Shown: in pieces, positions 35,599 to 46,277 of the stretch
How the letters are laid out: the number at the start of each line of letters is the position of its first letter
Numbering within the stretch: the stretch's first letter is position 1
From: Buttiauxella gaviniae
Lineage (GTDB): Bacteria; Pseudomonadota; Gammaproteobacteria; Enterobacterales; Enterobacteriaceae
Reading direction: 5' to 3'
Length of the DNA: 64,000 nucleotides
Assembly: GCF_040786275.1 (NCBI RefSeq)
Contig: NZ_JBFMVT010000002.1
Span: 2,046,001 to 2,110,000, forward strand
Made by a program: the position numbers and the translations under genes
Notes under the pieces: model-generated
Told to the model about the DNA's origin: nothing
Seen by the model: the letters and a program-made list of their open reading frames with translations, nothing else
Database searches by the model: none

Positions 35599-35627
35599 AA
35601 AACCCAACCGCAAGGTTGGGTTTTTTT
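35599..35627 (+). terminator. Terminator of the tRNA cluster
   Basis: The stem AACCCAACC / GGTTGGGTT with a short GCAA loop is followed by seven T residues, about 10 nt after tRNA-Pro. Confidence 0.95.
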
Positions 35628-35781
35628 ACGTCTGTAGTTTATAGAGGATGAGAACCTCCGAAGGAGGTTTGAGCCGAGCGCAGCGAGACAACTGTCTTTT
35701 GTAAATCCACTTATTCTTTCAGCCACCCCATCGCGTTCTTTCAAATCTGTCGTCTCAATTTCACGACTTTTTGATTTTTCT

Positions 35782-35799
35782 TGTCGTCGTTTGGTGACT
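35782..35799 (+). promoter_or_regulatory. Candidate GlrR activator site 1
   Basis: TGTC, ten bases, then GACT: a one-base variant of the TGTC-N10-GACA motif known for the response regulator GlrR upstream of glmY and glmZ. It lies about 200 bp before the glmZ start, a normal distance for a sigma-54 activator. The 35628-36001 gap contains no gene I can support; E. coli has aslB and aslA in this position. Confidence 0.6.
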
Positions 35800-35844
35800 A
35801 TTAATTAATTGATAATAAAAGATATTTATTAAAGTGACTTTATG

Positions 35845-35862
35845 TGTCGCTAAAAAGAGACA
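35845..35862 (+). promoter_or_regulatory. Candidate GlrR activator site 2
   Basis: TGTCGCTAAAAAGAGACA is an exact TGTC-N10-GACA match about 140 bp upstream of the glmZ start. Together with site 1 it forms a pair placed as expected for an enhancer-binding protein. Confidence 0.7.
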
Positions 35863-35974
35863 TAATCACAGCTTATGTTTAGCGAGTGAATGGCAGCAAT
35901 CGTATGAGTAATGCATCAGCTAACTTGCTGAATGAAAAACAATTAAATATCCATATGATTTTTGGATTCAAACC

Positions 35975-35990
35975 TGGCATGCATCATGCA
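35975..35990 (+). promoter_or_regulatory. Sigma-54 promoter of glmZ
   Basis: TGGCATGCATCATGCA has GG (35976-35977) and GC (35988-35989) separated by exactly 10 bp, the hallmark of sigma-54 promoters, and differs little from TGGCAC-N5-TTGCA. The GC lies 12-13 bp before the expected first base of GlmZ (36002). A TAATAT just downstream could be a -10 of an overlapping sigma-70 promoter, but no good -35 is seen. Confidence 0.8.
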
Positions 35991-36001
35991 ATAATATATC
36001 T

Positions 36002-36205
36002 GTAGATGCTCATTCCACTTCTTATGTTTGCTTAGGCTTCATAAACCCAGGAATGACGCAGAGCCGATTACGGTGCTTATCGTCCACCGACAGATGTCGT
36101 CTTTCAGACCTCATCCAACACCATGGACATAACGTTGAGTGAAGCACCACTTAGTTGTCATACAGACCTGTTTTAACACCAGCCAATTGGCTGGTGTTTT
36201 TTTTT
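36002..36205 (+). ncRNA. glmZ: Small regulatory RNA GlmZ
   Basis: The sequence begins GTAGATGCTCATTCCA and contains the conserved stretches GGAATGACGCAGAGCC, GGTGCTTATCGTCCAC and GTTGTCATACAGACCTG of E. coli GlmZ. It ends in a strong terminator. GlmZ pairs, with Hfq, to the glmS leader and activates GlcN6P synthase translation; RapZ and RNase E inactivate it by cleavage. It lies next to hemY as in E. coli, while aslAB are absent. The length of about 204 nt fits the 207-nt E. coli primary transcript. Confidence 0.95.
36175..36205 (+). terminator. GlmZ terminator
   Basis: The stem AACACCAGCC / GGCTGGTGTT with an AATT loop is followed by a run of T residues. It forms the 3' end of GlmZ and provides the U-tail used by Hfq. 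Confidence 0.95.
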
Positions 36206-36249
36206 GGATCGGGGAAAAGGAACAGGGCGAAAGGTATCGCCCCTGGGTA

Positions 36250-37446
36250 TTACGGATTGGGATTATTTTGCAGAGTTAACAGCAGGCCATCACGGCGCAT
36301 CAGAGCCGCTTCTTCAGGTTGATGCAGGCGATCAAGGCAATCTGCCAGCCACGCGTAATCGAAGGCATCAGGACGCTGTTTGATTGCTTCGCGGAATGCT
36401 TCACACGCTTGTTGCCATTCACCGTGTTTCATCAGTAACTGACCGAGTGTGCTATACAGCAGTGGACGCTCGCCCTGAGTTTTAATCTGTTGACGAAGGG
36501 CTTTTTCGAGCTGCTCAGGATTCCCTGATTTCAGACGCGGCATCAGCAGTATCAGGCGTTCATCATAATGGCGTTTTAGCCCATCAAGGATGATTTCCTG
36601 CGCTGCGTCATGATCGTCACACTCAATAAGATGCTCCGCCATAGCGACCTGAAGTACAGTCTCATGTCGCGTTTTACGGCTTTGATTTTTCCACCAGCTT
36701 TTCAGCCCATCGTTACCTTGATCCGCCATCGCCTGATCCATCAGGCCAATCCACGCCTGCTGCTGAAGGGCTAAGCGATGGGCTTCATCACCAACCTGCA
36801 CTTTTTCCATCGCAGGTAAAATATCGATCAACGAGCCCCACGCACCGGTACGTACGTACGCCATTTCTGCAAGGCGCAGTACTTCAGGGTGGCGCGGTGA
36901 AGTTTCCAGTAATTTATCTACGCCGTGGCGCGCGGCATGGTTTTCATTGCGAGCCAGTTGCAGGCGTACGCGAGTGATTTCAACCGGAAGCTGATCGTTA
37001 TCGGCCAGTTCAGCCGCACGTTCCAGATGCTGGTTGGCTCGAATTTCGTCTCCGCGCTGTTGCGCCGCTTCGGCTGCCAACAGATAGTTCACAACCGGCT
37101 GTTCAGCGTGATCGGCATTTTTCAGCATAAGTTTCTCAACTTGCTGATAATCACCTTCTGCCAGTTTCAGTAACGCAGCTTTCGTTTGTTTACGTGCGCG
37201 GCTGCTTTTGCGGCCAACAAACCAGCCACGAGTGCGAGCGCCGGTGTGGAACAAACGACGCAGAATCCACTCAATGACAAACAGCACAACCATCGCCAGG
37301 ATCAGAATGATCACCAGACCCGTGACACTGGTTTCCACGTTGTAATTGTCGGTTTGGATCAGAACATAACCCTGATGCCCGGCAAGCATTGGCCCAAGGA
37401 CGATCCCAGCGATCAACAAAAGAAAGAGTAATAAGACTTTAATCAT
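36250..37446 (-). CDS. hemY: HemY-type TPR inner-membrane protein
   Basis: The 398-aa product has the E. coli HemY length. It has two membrane helices near the N-terminus (about 1-22 and 43-65) followed by tetratricopeptide-like helices to the C-terminus. Despite its name, this proteobacterial HemY is not the protoporphyrinogen oxidase of Gram-positives; its role in heme synthesis is not settled. It is the last gene of hemCDXY, 2 nt after hemX. Confidence 0.94.
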   Translation of the reverse strand: MIKVLLLFLLLIAGIVLGPMLAGHQGYVLIQTDNYNVETSVTGLVIILILAMVVLFVIEWILRRLFHTGARTRGWFVGRKSSRARKQTKAALLKLAEGDYQQVEKLMLKNADHAEQPVVNYLLAAEAAQQRGDEIRANQHLERAAELADNDQLPVEITRVRLQLARNENHAARHGVDKLLETSPRHPEVLRLAEMAYVRTGAWGSLIDILPAMEKVQVGDEAHRLALQQQAWIGLMDQAMADQGNDGLKSWWKNQSRKTRHETVLQVAMAEHLIECDDHDAAQEIILDGLKRHYDERLILLMPRLKSGNPEQLEKALRQQIKTQGERPLLYSTLGQLLMKHGEWQQACEAFREAIKQRPDAFDYAWLADCLDRLHQPEEAALMRRDGLLLTLQNNPNP

Positions 37447-37448
37447 GC

Positions 37449-38624
37449 TTATTCTCCTTGAGCAGATGCGGGAGCCGGGGCCGGCGCGGGTTCAGCAGGA
37501 GCGCTCGAAGTGGCTGCGGGCTGCGCCAGTAAATTACGTACTCGCGTTTGCATTAGCTTTTCAAGCAGCGGCTGGCTTTCCAGTGTTTGCGGAACATCCA
37601 TATTGATATTTTGCTGGCTGAGAGAATCCAGCGAATCAAGGAAAGCTTTGGTTACGCTGTCGTTGGTGTCGTAATAAGCACGAACCCAGGTCGAGACGTT
37701 TTCCAGAGACTGCTTATAGGTTTCGTCCTGATGGCGCGGAACCGCCTGGGCGGCAACCAGCAGGCGCGAGCGAATATTCTCTCGCAGATAAACATCCTGG
37801 TTTGGGGCTAACAGCGGAACGGCAGTTTCATCGCGACGACGAATCGTAATAAAACTGTCCATAAAGCTATGCCAGCTTTTCGCCAGGTTTTGACGCCATT
37901 CCGTTACTGTGCTGGAAAGTTCGTTACCGTCGGAATCCATCGGCGTGTCATCGCTATTGTTATCCGCCAGGCGCAGGTTATCGACCTGATTAGAAAGCTG
38001 ATTTAGCTTGAGGATAATCCCGTCGTAATCCACCTGAGTCACGGCCGAAAGTGCAGAAATGTCGTCGGTTAGCGCACGGCGGGCGGCCAGCAAGCTAGGA
38101 TCATTCATATCCGCAAGGCTCGCGTCCGCACTTTTCAGAAGTGCGGCTGCGGTAGTGACGTCTTGATCGCTCCACAGTTTTCGCCCGGCCAGTTTTACCA
38201 GGAAATCAGATTGCGCTAACAGCCAGGTTTTGGCGTCGCTTCCGGAAATCGTGGCAACTTTTTGCTGCACTTCATCAAGTTCACGCGCCAGATTCGCTTG
38301 CTGGCGATTTGACTCTTCCAGAGCTGCGGCTTGCTGCTTAATCGTGGTTTCCAGCGCGGATTGCTGCTGTTCTTGCTGCTTTTGTAGAGCAGTCAACTGC
38401 GTTGCCAGGGCATCGGTATTGGCATTCTGCGCTGCCGCCTGATGTTTACCATAACTGTAAAGACCACCACCTAACGCCAGGGCAATAGCAATGGCGATAG
38501 CACCCAGCGCAATGCCTGCGATGCCACTACGATTTTTTTTCGGTGGCTGTTCTGGAAGCGGTGTGCTTTCCAGCTCGGGTGTGGTCTCTTCAACCATGGC
38601 GGAGGTATTCTTTTGTTCCGTCAT
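37449..38624 (-). CDS. hemX: HemX-type membrane protein
   Basis: The 391-aa product matches E. coli HemX (393 aa), formerly annotated as uroporphyrinogen methyltransferase, an activity it does not appear to have. A cytoplasmic Glu/Pro-rich head is followed by one membrane helix near residues 36-58, a long Gln-rich coiled coil and a conserved domain around [11 protein letters not shown]. The tail is rich in Ala and Pro. I use the ATG at 38624 ([13 protein letters not shown]); in-frame sequence upstream overlaps hemD and is rejected. Confidence 0.94.
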   Translation of the reverse strand: MTEQKNTSAMVEETTPELESTPLPEQPPKKNRSGIAGIALGAIAIAIALALGGGLYSYGKHQAAAQNANTDALATQLTALQKQQEQQQSALETTIKQQAAALEESNRQQANLARELDEVQQKVATISGSDAKTWLLAQSDFLVKLAGRKLWSDQDVTTAAALLKSADASLADMNDPSLLAARRALTDDISALSAVTQVDYDGIILKLNQLSNQVDNLRLADNNSDDTPMDSDGNELSSTVTEWRQNLAKSWHSFMDSFITIRRRDETAVPLLAPNQDVYLRENIRSRLLVAAQAVPRHQDETYKQSLENVSTWVRAYYDTNDSVTKAFLDSLDSLSQQNINMDVPQTLESQPLLEKLMQTRVRNLLAQPAATSSAPAEPAPAPAPASAQGE

Positions 38625-38649
38625 TGTGGCGTCCCATATTATTGTAGGT

Positions 38650-39390
38650 TTATTGTAACGCGCGCAGCAGCGCGTCATTATCGGCGTTATCGGCGACCCG
38701 AATATCCTGCCAGCCCAGATCTCGGGCAAGGTCTGCCAGACGCTCACTGACAACTAAAAGTCGGCAGTGGAGTAACCAGTTTTTGCGATACCATTCCGGA
38801 ATCAACGCGTGGAGCTGTTGTAGCATTTCACCGCTCGTTACCACCAGTGTTGAAATGCCACGTTCGCGCCAGCGAAAAGCTTCTTCCGTTCCGTCGTAAA
38901 TTCTGGCACTTCTTTGGTAGCATTCGCAAAAAGTCACCTCAGCGCCGCGTTCTGCCAGCGTTTCGCCCAACAGTTCGCGCCCACCGTTCCCGCGCAAAAT
39001 GAGTGCCCGTTTCCCGGCAACATTTTGTAATTCAGGTAATTGTAGCAAGACTTCTGTCGTTTCCCGATCGTGCGGATAGCGAACAGGCAAATGACTCACC
39101 GTATGAAAAGCTAACGCAGTTGTTCGCCCAATGGCAAACCAGGCGAGATTTGCAGGCCAGGCTATACCGTTCTGGCTTAAATGTGGATGTGCATAATGTA
39201 TGACATGCTGCGATAACACGAACACCAGGTCGCCGTTGGAAAGGCTCGCCAGCATATTCGGCAGTTCGTCCAACTGCCGACCGGGGGAAAACTCGATGAG
39301 TGGGAAGCTATACGCCACCTGCCCCAGTGCGCGTAGTCGGCTCACTAACTCGTCCCCTGCGGGGGAAGGGCGGGTGACAAGAATCGTCAT
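38650..39390 (-). CDS. hemD: Uroporphyrinogen-III synthase
   Basis: The 246-aa product closes hydroxymethylbilane to uroporphyrinogen III with inversion of ring D. It starts [20 protein letters not shown], typical of the two-lobed HemD fold, and matches the E. coli length. It overlaps hemC by 4 bp, coupling successive steps, and precedes hemX by 25 nt. Confidence 0.95.
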   Translation of the reverse strand: MTILVTRPSPAGDELVSRLRALGQVAYSFPLIEFSPGRQLDELPNMLASLSNGDLVFVLSQHVIHYAHPHLSQNGIAWPANLAWFAIGRTTALAFHTVSHLPVRYPHDRETTEVLLQLPELQNVAGKRALILRGNGGRELLGETLAERGAEVTFCECYQRSARIYDGTEEAFRWRERGISTLVVTSGEMLQQLHALIPEWYRKNWLLHCRLLVVSERLADLARDLGWQDIRVADNADNDALLRALQ

Positions 39391-40328
39391 GCAGGAGCAT
39401 CTCCGTCATAAACCGCAGCCAGGATTTCACGCGCCCCTTTATCGAGAAGTTCTTCTGCAAGGGAAATGCCCATGGCTATAGCGTCTTCTGGTTTACCGCG
39501 GCGTTCGCCACGAACCAGCACAGAACCGTCTGGTGCGCCGACTAACGCGCGCAGCCAAAGCTCGCCGTTATCCAGTTCAGCATAGCTGCCGATTGGCACC
39601 TGACATCCGCCTTCAAGGCGCATGTTCATGGCGCGTTCTGCGCTAACGCGAATCGCGGTTTCTTCGTGATTGAGTGAGGCCAGCAGCGCTTGTGTACGCT
39701 CGTCATCAAGACGGCATTCGATTCCTACCGCGCCCTGACCAACGGCTGGCAGCGAAATTTCTGCCGGTAAAGCGTAGCGGATGCGGGATTGCAAACCCAG
39801 GCGATTAAGCCCGGCTACTGCAAGAATAATTGCATCATAATCGCCGTTATCAAGTTTGCTCAGACGCGTACCCACGTTGCCGCGTAAAGAACGGATCACC
39901 AGATCCGGGCGATGCTCGGCAATCTGACACTGGCGGCGGAGGCTGGAAGTGCCGACTACACTGCCCGCGGGTAGGGAATCGAGGCTTGCGAAATGATTGG
40001 AGACGAAAGCGTCACGCGGATCGTCGCGCTCGCAAATGGTCACCAGGCCGAGGCCTTCAGGGAATTCTACCGGCACATCTTTCATTGAGTGCACGGCGAT
40101 ATCCGCCCGGCCTTCAAGAAGGGCTAATTCTAACTCTTTGACAAACAATCCCTTGCCGCCCACTTTCGCCAGCGGTGTATCAAGAATGATGTCGCCACGC
40201 GTAACCATAGGCACCAGTTCAACCGTGAGCTGGGGATGGCACGCCATCAGGCGTTGTTTGACATATTGTGCTTGCCAAAGCGCTAATGGACTTTGGCGAG
40301 TGGCAATTCTTAATACATTGTCTAACAT
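39387..40328 (-). CDS. hemC: Hydroxymethylbilane synthase
   Basis: The 313-aa product polymerises four porphobilinogens. The dipyrromethane cofactor is attached to C242 in [11 protein letters not shown], and the arginine-rich site TSSLRRQ is intact. It is the first gene of hemCDXY and divergent from cyaA, with 281 bp between the starts carrying both sets of promoters. Confidence 0.97.
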   Translation of the reverse strand: MLDNVLRIATRQSPLALWQAQYVKQRLMACHPQLTVELVPMVTRGDIILDTPLAKVGGKGLFVKELELALLEGRADIAVHSMKDVPVEFPEGLGLVTICERDDPRDAFVSNHFASLDSLPAGSVVGTSSLRRQCQIAEHRPDLVIRSLRGNVGTRLSKLDNGDYDAIILAVAGLNRLGLQSRIRYALPAEISLPAVGQGAVGIECRLDDERTQALLASLNHEETAIRVSAERAMNMRLEGGCQVPIGSYAELDNGELWLRALVGAPDGSVLVRGERRGKPEDAIAMGISLAEELLDKGAREILAAVYDGDAPA

Positions 40329-40498
40329 TGCTTGTTACCGTATTTATCGTCTCTGACCATCCTACCACTCTTCAAGGAAGGCTGTCAGTTTCAACGGTTT
40401 TGCGGAAAAGAGGGATGTCTTTCGTATTATGGAATATAAAGCGGGGAGTCTGAGAGGAACTTGGCGAGTAGCGCATCTTTCTTTACGGTCAACCGGCA

Positions 40499-40550
40499 AG
40501 GTGTTAAATTGATCACGTTTCCAGCAATTGTCTGCCATGTCGTTTATAAT
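40499..40550 (+). promoter_or_regulatory. cyaA promoter with CRP site
   Basis: AGGTGTTAAATTGATCACGT (from 40499) resembles the CRP site that represses cyaA in E. coli, with the half-sites GTGTTA and TCACGT. A perfect TATAAT lies at 40545-40550, about 60 bp before the TTG start. I see no good -35 for it. The site allows cAMP-CRP feedback on cAMP synthesis, as known in E. coli. Confidence 0.7.
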
Positions 40551-40609
40551 AGAGGCAACAACCGGGAAACGGGTTTTTTCGAAATACTGAAACCATCAGG
40601 CGATATGTC

Positions 40610-43162
40610 TTGTACCTCTATATTGAGACTCTTAAACAGAGACTGGATGCCATCAACCAACTGCGTGTAGATCGCGCACTTGCTGCCATGGGGCCTGCTT
40701 TCCAACAGGTCTACAGTCTTCTGCCAACATTGCTACATTATCATCACCCGCTGATGCCAGGTTACCTCGAGGGGAACGTTCCACATGGCATTTGCATCTA
40801 CACGCCTGATGAAACCCAGCAGCACTATCTCAACGAACTCGAACTCATGCGCGGCATGCCGCCGCAAAAAACCGATCCGGGCGAACTGCCAATCACTGGC
40901 CTCTATACCATGGGGAGCACCTCCTCCGTTGGGCAGAGTTGTTCTTCCGATCTGGATATTTGGGTTTGTCACCAGTCATGGCTCGATAATGACGAGCGCC
41001 AGTTGCTGCAACGTAAATGTAGCGTGCTGGAAAGCTGGGCCGCTTCGTTAGGGGTAGAAGTCAGTTTCTTCCTCATTGACGAAAACCGCTTCCGTCACAA
41101 CGAAAGTGGCAGCCTGGGCGGCGAAGATTGCGGTTCAACGCAGCATATTTTACTGCTGGACGAATTTTACCGTACCGCTGTGCGCATGGCCGGGAAACGT
41201 ATTCTGTGGAATATGGTTCCGGGTGATGAAGAAGATCATTACGACGATTATGTGATGAGCCTTTACTCGCAGGGCGTTCTTACACCGAACGAATGGCTCG
41301 ATCTGGGCGGGTTAAGCACTCTGTCTGCGGAAGAGTATTTTGGTGCCAGCCTGTGGCAGCTCTATAAGAGTATCGATTCGCCTTATAAAGCAGTGCTCAA
41401 AACGCTGCTTCTCGAAGCCTATTCTTGGGAATATCCCAATTCGCGTTTACTGGCGAAAGACATTAAGCAGCGCCTGCACGACGGCGAGATTGTCTCTTTT
41501 GGGCTCGATCCTTACTGCATGATGCTTGAGCGCGTAACGCATTACCTTACGCAAATCGAAGATACCGCACGCCTGGATTTAGTGCGCCGCTGCTTCTATC
41601 TCAAAGTATGCGAAAAACTTTCTCGCGAACGCGCCTGTGTGGGCTGGCGTCGTGAAGTATTAAGCCAGTTGGTTAAAGATTGGGGCTGGGATGAACCGCG
41701 CCTGGCGATGCTGGACAACCGCGCTAACTGGAAGATTGATCAGGTGCGCGATGCCCATAACGAACTTCTTGATGCGATGATGCAAAGCTATCGCAACCTG
41801 ATTCGTTTTGCTCGCCGCAATAACCTGAGTGTCAGTGCAAGCCCGCAAGACATCGGTGTTTTGACCCGTAAACTGTATGCGGCGTTTGAAGCCCTGCCGG
41901 GCAAAGTTACGCTGGTTAACCCACAGATTTCTCCCGATCTTTCCGAACCGAATCTGACCTTTATCCATGTGCCGCCGGGTCGCGCCAACCGTTCAGGCTG
42001 GTATCTCTACAACCGCGCGCCAAATATGGATTCTATCGTCAGCCATCAACCGCTGGAATATAACCGTTATCTTAATAAGCTGGTGGCGTGGGCCTACTTC
42101 AATGGCTTGCTGACCTCACGCACCCGCCTGTTTATTAAGGGCAACGGCATTTGTGATTTGCCAAAACTTCAGGAAATGGTGGCTGATGTTTCGCACCACT
42201 TCCCGCTGCGCTTGCCTGCACCAACCGCGAAAGCGCTGTATAGCCCATGTGAAATTCGCCATCTGGCGATCATCGTGAACCTCGAATATGACCCGACTGC
42301 GGCCTTCCGCAATCAAGTGGTTCATTTTGATTTCCGTAAGCTGGATGTTTTCAGTTTCGGCCAGCAACAGCAATGCCTGGTGGGAAGCGTTGACCTGCTT
42401 TATCGCAACTCGTGGAATGAAGTGCGTACCCTGCATTTCAACGGCGAGCAATCAATGATTGAGGCGCTGAAAACCATTCTGGGCAAAATGCACCAGGATG
42501 CCGCGCCACCGGATAGCGTTGAAGTGTTCTGTTATAGCCAGCATCTGCGTGGCCTTATCCGCACCCGCGTTCAACAACTGGTATCCGAATGTATCGACTT
42601 CCGCCTGTCGAGCACGCGTCTGGAGCCTGGCCGCTTTAAAGCGTTGCGTATCTCCGGCCAAACGTGGGGGCTGTTCTTTGAACGCCTAAGCGTATCCGTG
42701 CAAAAACTGGAAAACGCGGTCGAGTTCTACGGCGCGATTTCACATAACAAACTGCATGGTTTGTCGGTGCAGGTGGAAACCAATCAGGTTCAGCTACCGT
42801 CGGTCGTGGATGGCTTTGCCAGCGAAGGGATCATTCAATTCTTCTTTGAAGAGACGAATCAGGATCAAGGCTTCAATATCTATATTCTTGATGAGACGAA
42901 CCGAGCGGAGGTGTATCACCACTGCGAAGGGAGCAAAGAGGATTTAGTGCGTGATGTGAGCCGTTTCTACTCTTCTTCGCACGACCGTTTTACCTACGGT
43001 TCAAGCTTTATCAACTTCAACTTGCCGCAGTTCTATCAGATTGTGAAAGTCGATGGGCGCTCACAGGTTATACCGTTCCGCACCCAGGCAATTACGGCAG
43101 CGACGCCGGCTAATCATGACGATAGCAGTACGCCGCTACTTCAGCAGTACAGCAACAGCTAG
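40610..43162 (+). CDS. cyaA: Adenylate cyclase (class I)
   Basis: The 850-aa product matches E. coli CyaA (848 aa) throughout. The N-terminal catalytic domain contains [17 protein letters not shown] at about 102-118, with D114 and D116 as the metal-binding acids; the C-terminal half is the glucose-PTS-responsive regulatory region. It makes cAMP from ATP. The start is TTG, as in E. coli, where it limits expression. The 3' end overlaps the convergent cyaY by 4 bp. Confidence 0.97.
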   Translation: MYLYIETLKQRLDAINQLRVDRALAAMGPAFQQVYSLLPTLLHYHHPLMPGYLEGNVPHGICIYTPDETQQHYLNELELMRGMPPQKTDPGELPITGLYTMGSTSSVGQSCSSDLDIWVCHQSWLDNDERQLLQRKCSVLESWAASLGVEVSFFLIDENRFRHNESGSLGGEDCGSTQHILLLDEFYRTAVRMAGKRILWNMVPGDEEDHYDDYVMSLYSQGVLTPNEWLDLGGLSTLSAEEYFGASLWQLYKSIDSPYKAVLKTLLLEAYSWEYPNSRLLAKDIKQRLHDGEIVSFGLDPYCMMLERVTHYLTQIEDTARLDLVRRCFYLKVCEKLSRERACVGWRREVLSQLVKDWGWDEPRLAMLDNRANWKIDQVRDAHNELLDAMMQSYRNLIRFARRNNLSVSASPQDIGVLTRKLYAAFEALPGKVTLVNPQISPDLSEPNLTFIHVPPGRANRSGWYLYNRAPNMDSIVSHQPLEYNRYLNKLVAWAYFNGLLTSRTRLFIKGNGICDLPKLQEMVADVSHHFPLRLPAPTAKALYSPCEIRHLAIIVNLEYDPTAAFRNQVVHFDFRKLDVFSFGQQQQCLVGSVDLLYRNSWNEVRTLHFNGEQSMIEALKTILGKMHQDAAPPDSVEVFCYSQHLRGLIRTRVQQLVSECIDFRLSSTRLEPGRFKALRISGQTWGLFFERLSVSVQKLENAVEFYGAISHNKLHGLSVQVETNQVQLPSVVDGFASEGIIQFFFEETNQDQGFNIYILDETNRAEVYHHCEGSKEDLVRDVSRFYSSSHDRFTYGSSFINFNLPQFYQIVKVDGRSQVIPFRTQAITAATPANHDDSSTPLLQQYSNS

Positions 43163-43479
43163 CGGAAGCTAACCGGCTCACCCGCTTGCTGTGTGCAGGC
43201 TTCTTCCAGTAATTGCCAGAACTCCGCACCGCTGCGATCGCAAACCCACTTATCGCCTTTCAGATCAAAATGGTAACCGCCGCTTTTGGTGGCAAGCCAC
43301 ACCTGATGTAAAGGCTCCTGCCGATTGATAATAATCTTGCTGCGGTTCTCAAAGCTCAGGCTAAGCACGCCGCCATTGATTTCGCAGTCAATATCGCTGT
43401 CACCATCCCAGTCATCCAGGCGTTCTTCGATTGTTGACCACAAGCCGTCACAGATGCGATGAAATTCACTGTCGTTCAT
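43159..43479 (-). CDS. cyaY: Frataxin homologue CyaY
   Basis: The 106-aa product equals E. coli CyaY in length. The acidic N-terminal helix ([20 protein letters not shown]) and the beta-sheet region with W residues are those of frataxins, which bind iron and modulate the IscS-IscU iron-sulfur cluster machinery. It is convergent with cyaA and divergent from lptM. Confidence 0.95.
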   Translation of the reverse strand: MNDSEFHRICDGLWSTIEERLDDWDGDSDIDCEINGGVLSLSFENRSKIIINRQEPLHQVWLATKSGGYHFDLKGDKWVCDRSGAEFWQLLEEACTQQAGEPVSFR

Positions 43480-43604
43480 ATCTTTTTCTCAGTTGTTCGT
43501 CCTGCGGGCAGTATAGCAACAGTCTCGAGTAGAAAAGAGTATTGCTTTTCAGGGATCACCTGCGATGATAGACAGCAGAATATTGGATTACAGGCATCTC
43601 AATA

Positions 43605-43811
43605 ATGAAGAAAATTTTCTGCCCACTTGCTCTTATGCTGGCGCTTTTCAGCCTTACTGGCTGCGGTCTTAAAGGGCCTCTGTACTTCCCGCCCGCTGAT
43701 GGCAAAGCCAAGCCTAACTCCCAGGTCACTCCTGAGAAACAGCCGCAATCGACCACGCCGGATCGTAATAATCGTGGCGTTGATAACGCACCGACTCAGG
43801 TGAACTACTAG
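43605..43811 (+). CDS. lptM: LPS translocon maturation lipoprotein LptM (YifL)
   Basis: The 68-aa lipoprotein has a signal peptide and the lipobox LTGC, with C19 as the lipidated residue, followed by GLKGPLYFPPAD, the signature of the LptM/YifL family. In E. coli LptM binds the LptD-LptE translocon and promotes correct LptD disulfide formation. The C-terminal part is low in complexity and diverged except for the final QVNY. It precedes dapF by 38 bp. Confidence 0.94.
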   Translation: MKKIFCPLALMLALFSLTGCGLKGPLYFPPADGKAKPNSQVTPEKQPQSTTPDRNNRGVDNAPTQVNY

Positions 43812-43849
43812 CAAATTATCGATAAGTAGCCGCGTATATGGAGCAGAAG

Positions 43850-44674
43850 ATGCAGTTTTCGAAGATGCATGGCCTCGGTAATGACTTTATGGTCGTCGAC
43901 GCGGTGACTCAAAACGTCTATTTCTCCCCGGAGCTGATCCGCCGTCTGGCTGACAGACACCTGGGAGTGGGTTTCGATCAGTTGCTGGTGGTTGAACCGC
44001 CCTACGATCCCGATCTCGATTTCCACTACCGTATCTTTAATGCCGACGGCAGCGAAGTGTCGCAGTGTGGCAATGGCGCGCGCTGTTTTGCCCGTTTTGT
44101 GCGCCTGAAAGGGTTGACCAATAAACGCGATATTCGCGTCAGTACCGCTAACGGCCGCATGGTTCTAAGCGTGACGGAAGACGAGCTGGTGCGCGTGAAT
44201 ATGGGCGAGCCGAATTTCGAACCGTCTGCCGTGCCGTTCCGCGCAAACAAAGCGGAAAAGACCTATATTATGCGTGCTGCTGAACAAACCATTATGTGCG
44301 GCGTGGTGTCGATGGGTAACCCGCACTGTGTGATTCAGGTTGATGATGTCACGACGGCCGCCGTGGAAACGCTTGGGCCTGTCATGGAAAATCATGACCG
44401 ATTCCCGGAGCGTGCAAACATCGGTTTCATGCAGGTCGTAACTAAAGAGCACATCCGCCTGCGCGTTTACGAACGTGGAGCCGGTGAAACACAAGCTTGT
44501 GGCAGTGGTGCATGCGGTGCGGTTGCCGTGGGCATCTTGCAAGGAATACTGGCGGAACAGGTGCGCGTTGAGTTGCCTGGCGGCCGCCTTGATATCGCCT
44601 GGAAAGGGCCCGGAAATCCGCTGTTTATGACCGGCCCGGCGGCCCATGTCTATGATGGATTCATACATCTATGA
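43850..44674 (+). CDS. dapF: Diaminopimelate epimerase
   Basis: The 274-aa enzyme interconverts LL- and meso-diaminopimelate for lysine and peptidoglycan. The two catalytic cysteines are C73 in SQCGNGAR and a second in [10 protein letters not shown] near 217. I start at [13 protein letters not shown] (43850), which matches E. coli and follows GGAGCAGAAG; an ATG four codons upstream lacks a good ribosome-binding site. The stop overlaps the yigA start by 4 bp. Confidence 0.97.
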   Translation: MQFSKMHGLGNDFMVVDAVTQNVYFSPELIRRLADRHLGVGFDQLLVVEPPYDPDLDFHYRIFNADGSEVSQCGNGARCFARFVRLKGLTNKRDIRVSTANGRMVLSVTEDELVRVNMGEPNFEPSAVPFRANKAEKTYIMRAAEQTIMCGVVSMGNPHCVIQVDDVTTAAVETLGPVMENHDRFPERANIGFMQVVTKEHIRLRVYERGAGETQACGSGACGAVAVGILQGILAEQVRVELPGGRLDIAWKGPGNPLFMTGPAAHVYDGFIHL

Positions 44675-45375
44675 AGAATGCCGAGGAACAGCAAGAAGCC
44701 GTACTGGAATTGGATGACCGTATTGTGGCGGAATATCTGCTTCGCCACCCCGATTTCTTTATTCGTAACGCCCAGCATGTAGAACAGATGAAAGTGCCGC
44801 ACCCCGTGCGCGGTACCGTTTCGTTGGTTGAATGGCATATGGCGCGTAGCCGTAACCATATTAATCTCCTTGAAGAAAACATGACCCTGCTGATGGAGCA
44901 GGCGAGTGCTAACGAAGGGCTGTTTTATCGTTTACTGAAACTGCAGGGCCGCCTGGCTTCTGCCACCAGTTTGCAGGATATGCTGAATCGCCTGCATCGT
45001 TGGGCGCGTGAAATGGGCCTGGCTGGCGCGAATGTACGTCTTTTTGCCGATCGCTGGCGTATTGGTGCTCCTTCTGACTTCACCCATCTGGGATTGAATC
45101 GCCAGGCTTTCGAATCGCTACGCATTCAGCGTCTGGGGGACAGGCAGCACTATTTAGGGTCGCTGAATGGCCCGGAATTACTGGTTGTGTTGCCGCAAGC
45201 GAAAGCCATTGGCTCTGTTGCACTTTCACTGATGGGAAGTGACGCGGATTTAGGCGTGCTGGTTTTTAGTAGCCGCGACCCGCAGCATTATCAGGAAGGG
45301 CAAGGGACACAACTACTGCACGAACTGGCGCTCATGTTGCCAGACCTGCTGGAGCGTTGGGTCGAGCGGGTATGA
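44671..45375 (+). CDS. yigA: DUF484 family protein YigA
   Basis: The 234-aa product matches E. coli YigA (235 aa), a DUF484 protein with a GAF-like fold. No enzymatic function is established. It sits between dapF and xerC, with ATGA overlaps at both ends, as in E. coli, so it is translated as part of the dapF-yigA-xerC-yigB unit. Confidence 0.93.
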   Translation: MKNAEEQQEAVLELDDRIVAEYLLRHPDFFIRNAQHVEQMKVPHPVRGTVSLVEWHMARSRNHINLLEENMTLLMEQASANEGLFYRLLKLQGRLASATSLQDMLNRLHRWAREMGLAGANVRLFADRWRIGAPSDFTHLGLNRQAFESLRIQRLGDRQHYLGSLNGPELLVVLPQAKAIGSVALSLMGSDADLGVLVFSSRDPQHYQEGQGTQLLHELALMLPDLLERWVERV

Positions 45376-46277
45376 CAGCTTCTCCGCTGCAAACCTCAGT
45401 CGATGGTTTTCTTCGCTACCTGAAAGTCGAGCGCCAGCTAAGCCCGCTGACGTTGCTCAATTATGGTCGCCAGCTTACCGCGATAATCGGTCTTGCGGGT
45501 GAGATGAAACTGAGCTCCTGGCAGCAATGTGATGCTGCAGCGGTGCGCTCACTAACCGTTCGTAGCCGTAAGGCAGGGTTGCAAACCTCGAGCCTGGCTT
45601 TGCGTCTTTCTGCACTGCGCAGCTTTTTCGACTGGTGTGTCAGCCAGGGTGAACTCAAAGCCAATCCGGCGAAAGGGATCACGACGCCAAAGGCCGCTCG
45701 CCATCTACCAAAAAATATTGATGTCGATGACATCAGTCGCCTGCTGGATATCGATATCAACGATCCCCTCGCCGTGCGCGACCGTGCGATGCTGGAAGTG
45801 ATGTACGGCGCGGGGCTGCGTCTTTCCGAACTGGTCAACATGGATTGCCGTCATATCGATCTTGCGACAGGCGAAGTTTGGGTGATGGGCAAAGGCAGCA
45901 AAGAGCGGCGGGTGCCGATTGGCAAAACCGCGGTGATTTGGGTCGAGCACTGGCTTGATCTGCGCGAGCTGTTCGGCCCGGACGACGATGCGCTGTTTTT
46001 ATCCAAACAAGGTAAGCGAATCTCTACGCGCAACGTTCAAAAACGTTTTAGTGAGTGGGGGATAAAACAGGGGCTGAATAGCCATGTGCATCCACACAAA
46101 CTGCGCCATTCGTTCGCCACGCATATGCTGGAATCCAGCGGAGACCTGCGCGGCGTGCAAGAGTTATTGGGCCACGCCAACCTCTCCACCACACAAATCT
46201 ATACCCATCTCGACTTCCAACACTTAGCTTCAGTGTATGATGCTGCGCATCCACGCGCTAAACGAGGGAAATCGTAA
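45372..46277 (+). CDS. xerC: Tyrosine recombinase XerC
   Basis: The 301-aa recombinase pairs with XerD at dif to resolve chromosome dimers. It has an N-terminal SAM-like core-binding domain (about 1-100) and a catalytic domain with the conserved arginine in [22 protein letters not shown] (H-x-x-R), [12 protein letters not shown] and the nucleophilic tyrosine near residue 277. I start at [11 protein letters not shown] (45372), overlapping yigA by 4 bp. The first residues differ from E. coli, but the rest is closely conserved. Confidence 0.96.
   Translation: MTASPLQTSVDGFLRYLKVERQLSPLTLLNYGRQLTAIIGLAGEMKLSSWQQCDAAAVRSLTVRSRKAGLQTSSLALRLSALRSFFDWCVSQGELKANPAKGITTPKAARHLPKNIDVDDISRLLDIDINDPLAVRDRAMLEVMYGAGLRLSELVNMDCRHIDLATGEVWVMGKGSKERRVPIGKTAVIWVEHWLDLRELFGPDDDALFLSKQGKRISTRNVQKRFSEWGIKQGLNSHVHPHKLRHSFATHMLESSGDLRGVQELLGHANLSTTQIYTHLDFQHLASVYDAAHPRAKRGKS

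Noticed and set aside
35481-35744. Minus-strand 87-codon frame over tRNA-Leu and tRNA-Pro
   Set aside because: It overlaps tRNA genes antisense. This is a common mis-annotation near tRNA clusters.
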